Source: Voacanga thouarsii (taxonomy: Eukaryota; Streptophyta; Magnoliopsida; Gentianales; Apocynaceae). From it: a stretch of 64,000 bases of DNA. This document shows, one piece after another, positions 37,712 to 47,994 of the stretch (positions are counted from its first letter, which is position 1; each line of letters starts with the position of its first letter). The DNA lies in contig JANUWF010001179.1 of assembly GCA_026120185.1 (NCBI GenBank), positions 1,033,501 to 1,097,500 on the forward strand. The letters are read 5' to 3'. Made by a program: the position numbers and the translations under genes. The notes beneath the pieces were generated by a model. That model ran no database searches. It was not told the DNA's origin and was given only the letters and a program-made list of their open reading frames with translations.

Positions 37712-38720
37712 TTAAGATCCGGCTCTCCCACTTGCAAGGGCCCGGACTTGTGCTCCATTACCCACTCGAAGCCCATGTTCGCCCTTCTTGAGTCTTCTTA
37801 TCTTCCTAAACCCACGCAAGGAGTTACGAGATATGATCGGTGGCTCTGAATCAACAATCCAAGTGGAAGTTGATCCTACCATTGATATGGACTCTAGATA
37901 GTAAACATTACCTGTGGGGTTTTCTTGGCTCTGAAGATACTGGACACTCCTTTTCCAGTGTCCCTTCTTTCCACACTTGAAGCACTTGCCCTTTGGTTTG
38001 TCCTTGGGCTGGTTCTTGAGGCTGAGCTGCTTTGCATTCCCCTTCTTCCTCTTGAACTTTACGGGCTTAGGCCCGGTTCTTGAAGAAGAGGCCTTAGCAA
38101 TCATGGCCTTAGGCTGCGGCTTCATGACCTTCTCCGCCATACGGAGCTCCTTCATCGGTTCGATCAAACTCATGTTCAACTTGTTCATGTTATAGTTTAA
38201 CTTAGGCCGAGTGAAAGAGCCCGGTAGAGATTCGAGAACCATGTCCACTTGGCTCTCGGGGTCAATGACGACCCCTAAGATTTCTGCCTCCTCGAAAGCG
38301 GCAATCATCTTGAGCATATGCTCTCGGATCGATGCTCCCTCGGCCATCTTAGTGTTTACAATTGTTCGAAGAGCCTCCTGCCTTGCGGGCCGGCTCTTGT
38401 CCGCGAACATAGTTGCCAACGATTGACTAATGTCATATGCGAAGCCATGTGCTCGTGTTTTGGTGGAGCACATTAGACATGGAAGCTAACATATAGCAAC
38501 GTGCCATTTCGTCGGCTTTCTTCCATGCCTTTTCAGCCTCTCGCTCTTCGGCGGTGGAACCTTCCCAGATAATAGGGCGAGGTTTCGTAAAGGACATACT
38601 TATACTCCTCGATTTGTGAGTATTATGTCCGGGTTCCTTTTCCGATCCACATAGTTTGGACCCGTTAACTTATTCTCCACTGAGAATAACGGCCAATGGA
38701 CTAAAAGAACCTCCCACCAT
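37712..38720 (-). pseudogene. Gag and protease of element A
   Basis: The likely start is ATG at 38718-38720 (MVGGSFSPLAVIL); the frame breaks after 14 codons and again near 38600 and 38455. From there 38473-37712 is open. It holds the capsid part (ATMFADKSRPARQEALRTI, then YNMNKLNMSLIEPMKEL) and a nucleocapsid knuckle CFKCGKKGHWKRS, whose final Cys is lost by a frame slip. Next is the protease start STSTWIVDS, after which the active site reads out of frame (a G is missing in CAGGAGCC) before recovering at SLRGFRKIRRLKKGE. Gag packages the RNA in virus-like particles. Confidence 0.85.
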
Positions 38721-40522
38721 TTACGAAAATCGAAAATAAAAGAAAGAAATTAGTTTGTGAAAACAAAATGAAATTTGTGCATGAAAATAATTTGGCTCTT
38801 AGGAAAAGCTGACATAGCTTCTTGGGAAGATTAACGGTTTCCTAAGCTAAGTGTATTAACCACCACAAATTAATTTCCCTTCTAGGTAATGGTCTAGAGA
38901 ATAACTCCATCGTGGGATGGCCGTTTCCTCTCATTTCCTATGGACATACCTCGCACTATAACCTCCAACGTGGGCTGGCCGATCATAGTACGTGCCCCGG
39001 GTTATTAATTACATCCTTCCATTAGATCTAGATCCTTGTGGTATCCCCATCCTATACGGGTTCACTCCCAGGGTGACGCGAGGGGATCCACGATCTCTAA
39101 TAAGGACCGTGATGGAAGCCGTGGGGCCGTTGGAACCCCTCTCCCACTTAGTCTTTTAAAATTAAGGTTTTATGGAAAATATCCTTTTGAAATTTCCATT
39201 AAGTTTTTCTTAACTCAAAAATAAAATATCTAAGTCCAATAAAATCTCTATGTCAAGGCTTATATCCTTTGAGAGATTTCCTCCATGGACTAATTTTATA
39301 TAAGTTAAAACTTAATGATTTCAAAAATTTCCAATTAAAACTTTCTAGAGACTTTGGTCTCAAGTTTATTTGACAAAATCATTTTTCTAGTCCAAAACAA
39401 AACAAAATGGCTCTCCATTTTAATTTACAAAAATATCTAAATCCAATATATTTTCTATGTCAAGGATTAAATCCTTTGAGAAAATATTTAAGGATTAATT
39501 TTTGTACCAATTAAAATAACCATTTAGTTTTTAAAGAAAAATATTTTTCCTTGCCAAAACAAAAGGTTCCCAAAGACTTTGGTCTTTGAGGAAAAGCACA
39601 CATAGGTACATAAAAAAATAGCATGCTAGAAAACAATAAACGTTTTCATGCTTTTCTATTTTTTAAACCTAAGTGCCCAAATAATAGAATTAAACACATT
39701 AATTAATTAATTAATGATCTTGTTTAATCCTAAAATCCCTTACTAATATTTTTCATGCAAATATATTCCAAGAATATAAATATTGCAAAAATATTAACTT
39801 CTCCTGGTATGGGACCCAAAACGAAAAAGGAAAAAAAAATATAAAATAAATTGCAAAAATCGCTGGAGGTCCACTGCACCGGATGCACAGGATCTGCGCC
39901 AGCATGCCTGTGGTCCACCGCGCCCCCGGTGCACCAGCCGCACCAGATCAGACGCTGCCTCAGCCCGTGGAGCGCCCGCCCGCCCGAGAACCCGCTCCGC
40001 CTTCCCGCCCGCCTGTGCGCCCACATCCGCGCGTCCGGAGCCCCGCTGACCCGCGCGCCAATTGAAGAAATTTGCAATTGCAAATTCGCAGCAACCGGCT
40101 CGAATTAGCGGCAATTGGCTCGGCTTCGCGGCTCCGGCGAGCACGGCTCCACTCACGAGATATTGCGGCTCGGCTCGGCGGCTCGGAGGCGGCTCGGCGG
40201 CTTATGAACGAGTGTCGTCTTCTTCGTTTTTCACCGCGCGAATTTGCGAGCATTTTTTTCAATTTTTTCTGTCTTCTTTGGCTTCTTTGGACATTTTTAC
40301 TTATAAAAACTCATCCAAAACATAACCACAACCGCCTATACCCATTAAAATTGGGTTTACACGATTAAAACACCAAAGCAAAAAATTTACAGCATGCTCC
40401 TATGCTTCAAACGGTGAAGCTTACATCAAGCCTATCCCATACCAAAACAGCGAAGGATCACGGGTATAATCATCTTCTCCATTTTATTAACTACCATGCT
40501 CCCTATATTGATCAAAACCAAT
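38721..40522 (-). other. 5' leader of element A with a GC-rich block
   Basis: About 1.8 kb between the primer site and gag. The gag-proximal part (38721-39860) is AT-rich, with the related blocks ATCTAAATCCAATAT and TCTATGTCAAGG at 39225-39260 and 39425-39470. At 39865-40240 the base composition changes abruptly to very GC-rich, with GCCCGCCCGCCCG and CGGCTCGGCGGCTCGG repeats. Open frames of 80-120 codons there occur on both strands, follow from the composition, and are not called as genes. Confidence 0.75.
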
Positions 40523-40535
40523 GGCTACGATACCA
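40523..40535 (-). promoter_or_regulatory. Primer binding site of element A
   Basis: On the minus strand TGGTATCGTAGCC begins three bases after the end of the 5' LTR (40539). It is a variant of the initiator-methionine tRNA primer site, with CG in place of AG and a shift after it. Confidence 0.8.
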
Positions 40536-40538
40536 CTT

Positions 40539-42590
40539 TGATGGTGAATGCGATAAGACGAGGGAGCCATGGACGATAAAAAACGAGAGACCCAAAAAAA
40601 ATTAAACGCGGGCCATAAAGGCCATGCGGAAGCGTGAAGATCATACCTTTGCGCTCCTTAACCCTTCTAGGTTGAGTAAGAGCGGATTGAACGGCTGGAA
40701 TCGCCTCGCTTTGCACGGTTGAAGGAGCTTCGGTTGAACACCCGCTAGCCTTCGACTTCGTCTTGTTTGCATTAACGCTTAGCTCTCCGGCTCTCGGGGT
40801 ATTCCTCGGCCTAACCTCTAGTCGGTGAACACTATGGTGAAGAGGAAGGGTCTCAATTCTCCTTAGTTCGTTCGCTATTGATTAGCAAAGAACAAGAGAA
40901 AAACAAGAAGAAGAAGGAGAGAGCTTTTGTGAGAGAGAGAGAGAGACTCACGTGAGAGTCCCCTTGGCCAAGGAAAAATTAGGGTTTTTTCTTTTCAAAG
41001 AGTTGTTTATATTTAGCCAAAATTAGGTCTCTCAATCTACGATAAACATATCCCAGGGATTTCAAAATATCCAGGATGTTATCTGAGAAGCAGATTTGGC
41101 CTAACCTTAAACTCCTCTTAACCATCTCCGGAAAAAACCCTAAGGTCCAAGCCATTGGGCGAGATAAATATTTATTATTTTTCTTGGACCCAAAAAGGCC
41201 CAAAATAATAAATATTAATTATTTATTTTACGGGCTTACATAAGTAACCCAATAAATAATTAATGAGCCCAAATGAACCATAATAATTAATCTTTAATTA
41301 TTTATTTCTTGAGCCTACATAAATAACCCAATAAATAATTAAACATTAATTATTTCCCCTAGTTTAAGCCCAGGTTAATTTCTTAATTATTCATACTTGG
41401 ACCTAGGCCCTGAATAATTAATTAACCAAATAAACTAGATAATTAATTTCTCTCAACTCCTATTTTATTTATTTATTTATTTATTTTATTCCGGTCCAAT
41501 AATAAATTAGACTTCCTGAATAAAATAAAATAAAACAAAATAAAATAAAATCCTCTTCAAGCGAGACCAATTCCTCATCCCAAAAAATAGTTAGGACTTA
41601 CGGGCTATCCAGAGGACCAAAAAGACACATCGCCTTGGGCTGCTAAAATGACCAAAATACCCCTGCTATATAAATAGTTGTATTTTGCATTTTAAATATT
41701 TCCTAATATCACCATAAGGAAATATTGACCCCAAGGACAATCTTTGCATTCGCAAAGTCTCCGACCTACAGGTGAAATGACTAAAATACCCCTCTACACA
41801 TCGCCGTACATTTAGAGAGGAAGAAGTGTACTAACACCCCTCTAAATGACATCTACCATCCTTAGGCTTCTAGTCCAATGATCCACGACTTCTGGAGTGT
41901 TTCCGCTTTCCAAGGGAGCTACCCTAAAGCAAACATCCAAGTCATGTTTCCCGGGGCCCTGGATAATTTAGACCATTCGGACAACCACAAGGGCGATATA
42001 GTGCGAAACTATCTTGTATAAGTCTGTCTTAACTAACTAGTCACACATACCCAACATGCAAGTATATTGGCCCTATGATAGAACCTCAACTACAGCAAAT
42101 CAAAGTATATGCTTCCGACTTCGCTAGACCACCAACTCATACTCAAGTCGTAGAGTCTTGGTCCACTGTTGTAGCGGTAGTAGTCTAGGTTTCTACCATA
42201 TAGTACTTTGAGAAACCACTACTACGAGGTCTGTTCTACGTATTCGAAATACGCTTATGTCATGAAGTGAGTGGACTACCCATCGGCTAAAGGTAAGCCA
42301 TTCCCCATTTAGAATTCATAACATAATAATCTAAACATGATGAGGTTCCCAGTCTCATCAATAGGTTAAGAACAAATGTTTATGTGTTAAATAACCCGTG
42401 ATCCATACCTTACTGTGAAAGACCACCATTCACATGAATCACTTATTTAAACACAATGGAGTGCTATTCCAAACGAAAATCGTGCACAAACAAAAAGTAA
42501 ATTCACAAACAATTTCCGAAAACAAATTCTTTTATTAAATAATTCGATTTTACATCAGAAACCTAGTCTGAGAGGGCATACAATCCAACA
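40539..42590 (-). repeat. 5' LTR of element A
   Basis: 2052 bp, starting TGATGGTGAATGC and ending GCATACAATCCAACA on the + strand. It aligns with the 3' LTR end to end. Differences are mostly one- or two-base and lie at CAG/CTG sites, for example CCAGG against CCGG, GCAGA against GCGA, ACAGG against ACGAGG. Confidence 0.95.
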
Positions 42591-42957
42591 GTTGCACCCT
42601 ATGAAGAGAAAGAATACGCCCTGAAGGAAACTTCAAGTCCACGCGTCCAATCCCCAACACATTGGCTTCTGTTGAGTTCCCCATCTTCACAGTTTTTCCT
42701 TTAATAGGCTGGTAAGACACAAAAAGCAATTTATCAGTACAAACGTGCATATTTGCTCCAGTATCAACCAGTCATTCAAGTGGCTCATAAATAGTAAAGA
42801 CTTCTGGATTAACAGAAACATACCTTTCATCATCATTGGAAGTAGTGATGCCAATCTCAGCCTCAATGGTACAAACCTCAGCAAGGTGAGTACTCAAATC
42901 AGCTTCCGCTTGACTAGTATCCTCTACCACCACATTGACTTGTGCTTCAGAATTTGA
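42591..42957 (-). pseudogene. Protease region of element B (upstream of A)
   Basis: On the minus strand the frame continues from gag past a TGA at 42958-42960. It runs through an acidic spacer, then a second TGA at 42772-42774 where a Trp is expected, then LVDTGANMHVCTDKLLF, the copia aspartic protease active site (DTGA). It then reads NVLGIGRVDLKFPSGRILSLHRVQ, where element A inserted. The codon register is the same on the other side of A. Confidence 0.85.
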
Positions 42958-43803
42958 TCATTGTTTGACTTCGGGCTTTTTAGACGGACAGTCCTTAGCC
43001 CAATGTCCAACCTGACCACAATTCCAGCAAGGTTTGTTCGCTTTCGGTTTCTTCTTGGCATTGCCTTTTGTCTTGTTTATGTTTTTAGAGTTTGAGTTAA
43101 CCCCCACATTCCTCTGATTATTGCTCTTCTTCCCAGTAGTCACCACATGGACATTAGACTCCACAGGTACAATATGACTATTCTTTCTATGTTGCTCCTC
43201 AATGGATATTGATTTCATCAGATCGTTTAGAGAAATCTTCTCCGTCTTGTGTTTGATGGACATAAAAAAGTCCTCCCAAGACTTAGGAAATTTCTCTATC
43301 ATTGACATCACTTGAAACTTCTCAGGAAGTTCCATATCCGATTCATGAAGAGAATGAATAATCAATTGCAACTCTTGAGTCTGTTCAGTCACAAACTTAC
43401 TCTCAACCATCTGAAACTTCAGGAATTTGGAGACATAATATCTTTCCAAACCTTGATCCTCGGTATTATATTTCCTATCCAGTTCATCCCATAGCATCTT
43501 TGCTGTGTATGACTCAGAACAGTAGACATCAAAGAGAGCATTTGTTAATGCTGACAGTATTGCCCCTCTGCCTACATTGTTCCATTCATCCCACGCAACA
43601 ATCTCAGCTACTCTAGAATGCCTTTCAGTTGGTATAGGCCTGTTTACCTGCACTGCTGATAATAAGCCCCTCATGGTCAACCAAATTTCCATGCGTTGTT
43701 GCTAACGCTTGAAATTCTGCCCTGGACTAAACTTATCCAATAAACCATTCAAGTCAACCAAAAGCTTATACGCAACAGATGCAGTACCTAACGAACTGGC
43801 CAT
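42958..43803 (-). pseudogene. Gag of element B
   Basis: The start at 43803 (MASSLGTASVAYKLLVDLNG) lies only 40 bases from the LTR. A TAG at 43702-43704 falls after 33 codons, in place of the Trp usual in the FxxWxxRM motif; 43692-42958 is then open. The capsid part (LSALTNALFDVYCSESYTAKMLWDELDRKYN) is followed by a Lys/Asn-rich stretch and one CCHC knuckle, CWNCGQVGHWAKDC. The protein would form the particle and bind RNA. The single stop is the only defect seen in gag. Confidence 0.9.
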
Positions 43804-43843
43804 TGCACACACACAGATAATTGTAGAATAGCTTCTTGAAGAT

Positions 43844-44857
43844 TGTTAGAAAATAGGGTACCTACGAGCACAGACAGGCAACTCAACTGAATTGAACAAG
43901 CACCGCCTTTATCCGACCAGGGCTCTAACAATTGCAATTATCAAATATCAACAATGTCGGCAAGGCCACACAGTCCAAACGTAATGTAATTAGACAGAAT
44001 TCACACTTAATAAACAAATCAGTAGTATACATGAGAGACTTGCTCGTGGTTTTACCAGAACGTACCAGGCGCCGGCACTCCTCTGGACAAGCTGCGCCGC
44101 AACGTACTGTACTGCTGACCGAATCACTAGTCCAATACTGGTTTACCTTCAAGAAGCTATTCACCCCACTCCGGTGTGATGGGTACAACGACTCTTCTTG
44201 CAGGATAAGACGGTCTCAGATCACTGTTGACGCACACCAACTGTGATCACCTTGAAAATCCCTTCAGTTCACCGGTCCCGATAAGGCAAAATTATGGATC
44301 GTGGAGAGAGAACTAAAGCGGCGAATTTTCTCACAGGAAGCAAAAAAGCACGAAAAGGGGTTAACCCTAATGGCGGCTCTGTTCCTCCTTTAATCTCGCC
44401 TTAGGAAAATTAAAACTCAATTCAGATTAGGAAGCCCTAATTCTCTTACCAAATTTTATGTTTCCTATTCCTTTTCAAGTTAGAGTTAATTGGGCCAAAT
44501 AAAAATAGAGGATCGTGAAAACATTGGCCAAGCCCGAGCCAGGCCGGGCGGGCGGCGCGCGCGTGTGCCATCCTCCATACCTTGGGCTTTTCTATTAAGT
44601 CTATAGAAAAGCCTTTTAGTATATAAAGGCTTCCACACTCCTCTATTTTTCCCATGTGGGACTCATGTCTAACATGAGTTCTCAAATGGTTAAACACCCA
44701 ACTTTAACAACATTTAATTATGGATTCCCACCATGAAAATGGTTTCTACCACAATCAAAACAATCTTTAACATGTCAAGAACAATTCCCATTAATTGTTT
44801 TAGGCTAACTAATCTTGAGTTAAAAATTATTAACTCCCAAAGTTGCCATTTTCAACA
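43844..44857 (-). repeat. 5' LTR of element B
   Basis: 1014 bp, starting TGTTAGAAAATAGGGTACC and ending CCATTTTCAACA on the + strand. Only 40 bases separate it from the gag start, and no methionine-tRNA primer site is visible there. Confidence 0.95.
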
Positions 44858-44859
44858 GA

Positions 44860-44931
44860 TTTTTCTTGGTCATTATAGAATGGCCTATGTTGGGATTGAT
44901 TTTGGAGGCTTATAGATTCATTGTTCTCTCA
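44860..44931 (+). pseudogene. GOT1: GOT1-like exon relic, copy 1 continued
   Basis: Just after the right target duplication of element B the frame reads FFLVIIEWPMLGLILEAYRF, then IVLS, matching the third membrane segment and following helix of GOT1. Before insertion it would have followed a TTGGCTAG acceptor-like site at about 28405-28412, so B landed at the very start of this exon. The invariant Gly before WP is Glu here. The frame is lost after 44931. Confidence 0.75.
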
Positions 44932-45757
44932 ATCGAAGCCCAGTACCTCAACTACTGCAAAGAACCAAGTGACCAGCCAATCATGACAACACGAGAGAGG
45001 AGATTGGCTCTCTAGGGCTTGACATGACTCCAGTAGAATTTTGTATTTCAGACACCTCAGATCTGCTGCTGAGTTTTCGGTTATTCTAACTGATGTTGAA
45101 ATTTAGTGAATCAGGAAGGAGCATTTAGATTATGAATCAGATGCAGTTGAGTGCATGCTTGTGTGGTTTGGTTTTATATTTGCAGTTATTCAAAGCGTTT
45201 TCTTCTGTTTTGACAGTGTTCTGTATGCACATACACCTATTAACTATATCTAAATCGTACTTTTAATGCTGTTTGGTTTCGCATATCATGCGTTTTTAAA
45301 GGTTTTACTCTCTTGTTCTAATTTCCAGAATCCCAACAGAGGAAAGTGTGTTTCTATTTGTTTCTGAATCTAGCATACACATGTTTGTACCGTTTAGTTC
45401 TATTCAGAGGCTGCCAGCTCTGCTGATAATCTCCTTGCATGTCAGTCTGATCCCAACTCCCAAATTTATGTAAGCATCCAAGTAATACTTGCTTGGGTCC
45501 ACATAATAATCTTTTATCTCTTTTATTGTTAGAGAAATAATATCAAACTTGTTTTTCCTGTCAAACATTTTATGCACTCTTTCGCTCTGCTAGTTGGGCA
45601 AGGCACCTATGTCATTAGTTGCATGCATCTCTTGAAGGTGTCTTTTTGTGGAGCTTTAAAATTTCGTGCACTTTAATGAACTGAGCTCAATCAGTTATTG
45701 ATAAAATTCTTTATGTAACTTCTTTCCTTAAGAATTCTTTCCGCGGTGTTTAAACAG
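44932..45757. other. Remnant host DNA between the two GOT1 copies
   Basis: T-rich, intron- or UTR-like sequence; no domain recognised. It probably includes decayed exons and introns of the GOT1-like copies. Confidence 0.45.
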
Positions 45758-45969
45758 AGATTGGTCTTTGACGGACTTGGATTTGTTGTCTTTTTCTCAT
45801 TCTTGGAAATCATTAGTAAAATAATTTTGTGCCATCTATTAATCTGTCATTCCTTTCTTATAATCTGTGTTACCACACGCTTAAGCTTACAAAGTATTTA
45901 CTTAATCAGATCTCCGTCTTCTTCTCTGGTGTGATGTTAACCATTGGGCAGAAGTCCTCCTCTTTCTAG
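45758..45969 (+). pseudogene. GOT1: GOT1-like relic, copy 2 (two exons)
   Basis: After an acceptor-like TTTAAACAG the frame at 45758-45814 reads RLVFDGLGFVVFFSFLEII, the first helix of GOT1. After 95 bp of intron-like DNA ending in TTAATCAG, 45910-45969 reads ISVFFSGVMLTIGQKSSSF and a TAG, matching the second helix. The end of the first exon (the FDKGLLAMGN part of the family) is lost. With 28216-28310 and 44860-44931 this shows two neighbouring partial copies of one gene, both dead. Confidence 0.7.
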
Positions 45970-46022
45970 TTCGTCATAAACGTGAGAGTTATAAGGTCCC
46001 ATTTACTTGTCTCTCTTGATAT

Positions 46023-47410
46023 TGTTAGTCTATAGGATCGACATGCTTATGTGTCAACCAGATTAAATCTCGAGAATACGTGAAAACGGATCATACCTTT
46101 GTAGATATCATCTTCACCAATACGATTCTTGAATTCTTTGGCCTTCTGGTAATGCTCCAGACCCCCAAGTCTTCTTCAATGTAATCTCCTTGGATCAGAA
46201 AATTGCTAATCGTATTTTGTTTCTCTTTTTGTTGAGGGTGGACTCACACAAAAACTGAGAGAAAAACTCAGAGAACAACAACGATGATTCTCACGTATCT
46301 CTAAAATAGAGTCATAAACCAATATATATATTTGACTCTATCTCATAATACGAATCCTGATAGAATAAGAAAAGTATAGTTGAATACAACTATTTCCACT
46401 TATCCTATTCCATCTAAAATACGATATTTGGTTTCCTGCAATTTTCATTAATAAATTATAAACAAATTATAATTTATTATTTTCCCATAATTAGGAGCCA
46501 CTGAAGGGACTTGACCGGATACAATTAGATTAAGCTCCAATAAATTATTTTGTCAATAAAAATAATTTATTAATTACGTTCCACTCCACTAAAAGAACGT
46601 AATTGCACTCTTAGTCTAATCGCAATTATTGGAGTCTATAATTATATCCATTAATTGATCGATCCAACAAATTACCCCCGTCGATCAATATAATACTTTG
46701 AATGAGGCAGTATGACCACAGTGCCCCTCATTCAAATCTTCAATTCTCATCTTCAATTTGACAGTACCATATGACCATGTCACACTTACAAATTGAATTC
46801 AATAGACACTATTGAATTATCGAGCTCGCATTTAACTTGTCCCTTAGAAGAACTCATGAGGAAATGATCTTGCCTATTAAAGGTGACGGATTCCATATTG
46901 CATAACAATTATTTCATATTTATTTCACTTTAATTCCCAAGATGCCAAGATATTGATTATTAAGTTAATCTCACTCTTTGGCAACTCAAAGAACTTCAAG
47001 TTAGTAAATATAAATAATTATTTGCTCAGGATTAAGGTATTATGTACGACAATCTTTTAATATTTTATTTGTATGGTCTATTCCACAAATAAATATTGAT
47101 GGTCCATCCAATATATCAAAATATATCCTTAATTTTATTACCAAAGTCAAAGACAGACTTCAATAAAATTAAGACGATCTTCCAAAATAGATTGCCTAAA
47201 TTTATTTTAGATCGTGGATAATTTATTTCGAATTAAATTATAAATCAAGTCTTTCTATGTTTAACAAATAAACACTTGATTTATAATATCTAAATAATTC
47301 GTGGACAAAACAGGCTCATACAAAATTCATACATATAAATATATAAAGACATACTTTATTTAATTTCAAAAAATACAAACATTGTATTTACTCGATGGGC
47401 ATATCTAACA
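46023..47410 (-). repeat. 3' LTR of element C
   Basis: 1388 bp, TGTTAG..CTAACA at the ends (6-bp inverted). The right end lies against the polypurine tract. The left end is set by the TG and is less certain, as no partner LTR exists in the window. Confidence 0.75.
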
Positions 47411-47424
47411 AAAATTCTCCCACT
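47411..47424 (-). promoter_or_regulatory. Polypurine tract of element C
   Basis: On the minus strand AGTGGGAGAATTTT precedes the LTR, almost the same as the tract of element A. Confidence 0.8.
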
Positions 47425-47428
47425 TGTC

Positions 47429-47994
47429 CTAGAGTAAATGGGACATGTTAGAAATACCCATACTTTCTATATGACTTCCAAAAACATTTATAGGTAAACT
47501 TTTAGTAAAAGGATCAGCAAGATTTTCAGCAGAAGAAATCTTGCACACTTCTACATCTCCACATTGAATAATCTCCCTAAGTATGTGATATTTACGTTCA
47601 ATGTGTTTACCACGCTGATGGCTGCGTGGTTCTTTTGCATTTGCCACTGCACCACTGTTGTCACAGTACAAACTAATGGCTTGAGATGCAGAATGAACCA
47701 CTTCAAGTTCTATTAAGAACTTCTTCAACCATACTGCCTCTTTAGCTGCTTCACAAGCTGCCACATATTCAGCTTCCATTGTAGAGTCAGCAATACAAGA
47801 TTGTCTGATACTTCTCCACACAACTGCACCACCACCTAAGGTGAAAACAGAGCCTGAGGTGGACTTGCGAAGATCTCTATCAGCTTGAAAATTAGAATCA
47901 GTGTAACCTATAGGTACCAATTCTGGAGCTGAGTAAACTAGCATATATCGTCGAGTTCTGCGAAGATACTTGAATATATGCTTGACTGATGTCC
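47429..47994 (-). pseudogene. RNase H of element C
   Basis: An uninterrupted 171-codon stretch (47944-47429): VPIGYTDSNFQADRDLRKST with the first Asp, SCIADSTMEAEYVAACEA with the Glu, ISLYCDNSGAVANAKEP with the next Asp, GKHIERKYHILREII, and the C-terminal ENLADPFTKSLP. The catalytic residues are present. It is separated from RT by the 2-kb solo LTR, so it cannot be made as part of the polyprotein. Confidence 0.9.

Larger units (their letters stand above)
32734..42590 (-). mobile_element. Angela-type Ty1/copia element A, nested in element B
   Basis: 9.86 kb with near-identical LTRs (32734-34783 and 40539-42590) and a perfect 5-bp target duplication GTTGC (32729-32733 and 42591-42595), inside the protease coding region of element B. 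The minus-strand order is 5' LTR, primer site, long GC-rich leader, gag, protease, integrase, RT, RNase H, polypurine tract and 3' LTR. LTR size and domain sequences fit the Angela group. All domains are recognisable, but each is broken by one-base frameshifts. Being inside B, and with very similar LTRs, it is the youngest large insertion here. Confidence 0.95.
28418..44857 (-). mobile_element. Ty1/copia element B, interrupted by element A
   Basis: LTRs at 28418-29332 and 43844-44857 bound the element, with a perfect 5-bp target duplication GATTT at 28413-28417 and 44858-44862. Without the nested element A it is about 6.6 kb. On the minus strand the order is 5' LTR, gag, protease, [A], pre-integrase, integrase, RT, RNase H, polypurine tract and 3' LTR, which is the copia order. 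It carries in-frame stops in gag, protease, RT and RNase H and frameshifts, so it is dead. The lineage is not assigned; it is neither Angela nor SIRE type. Confidence 0.95.

Noticed and set aside
39730..40368. Several overlapping 80-120 codon frames on both strands
   Set aside because: GC-rich leader of element A has few stops in any frame; no frame has a domain or is preferred.
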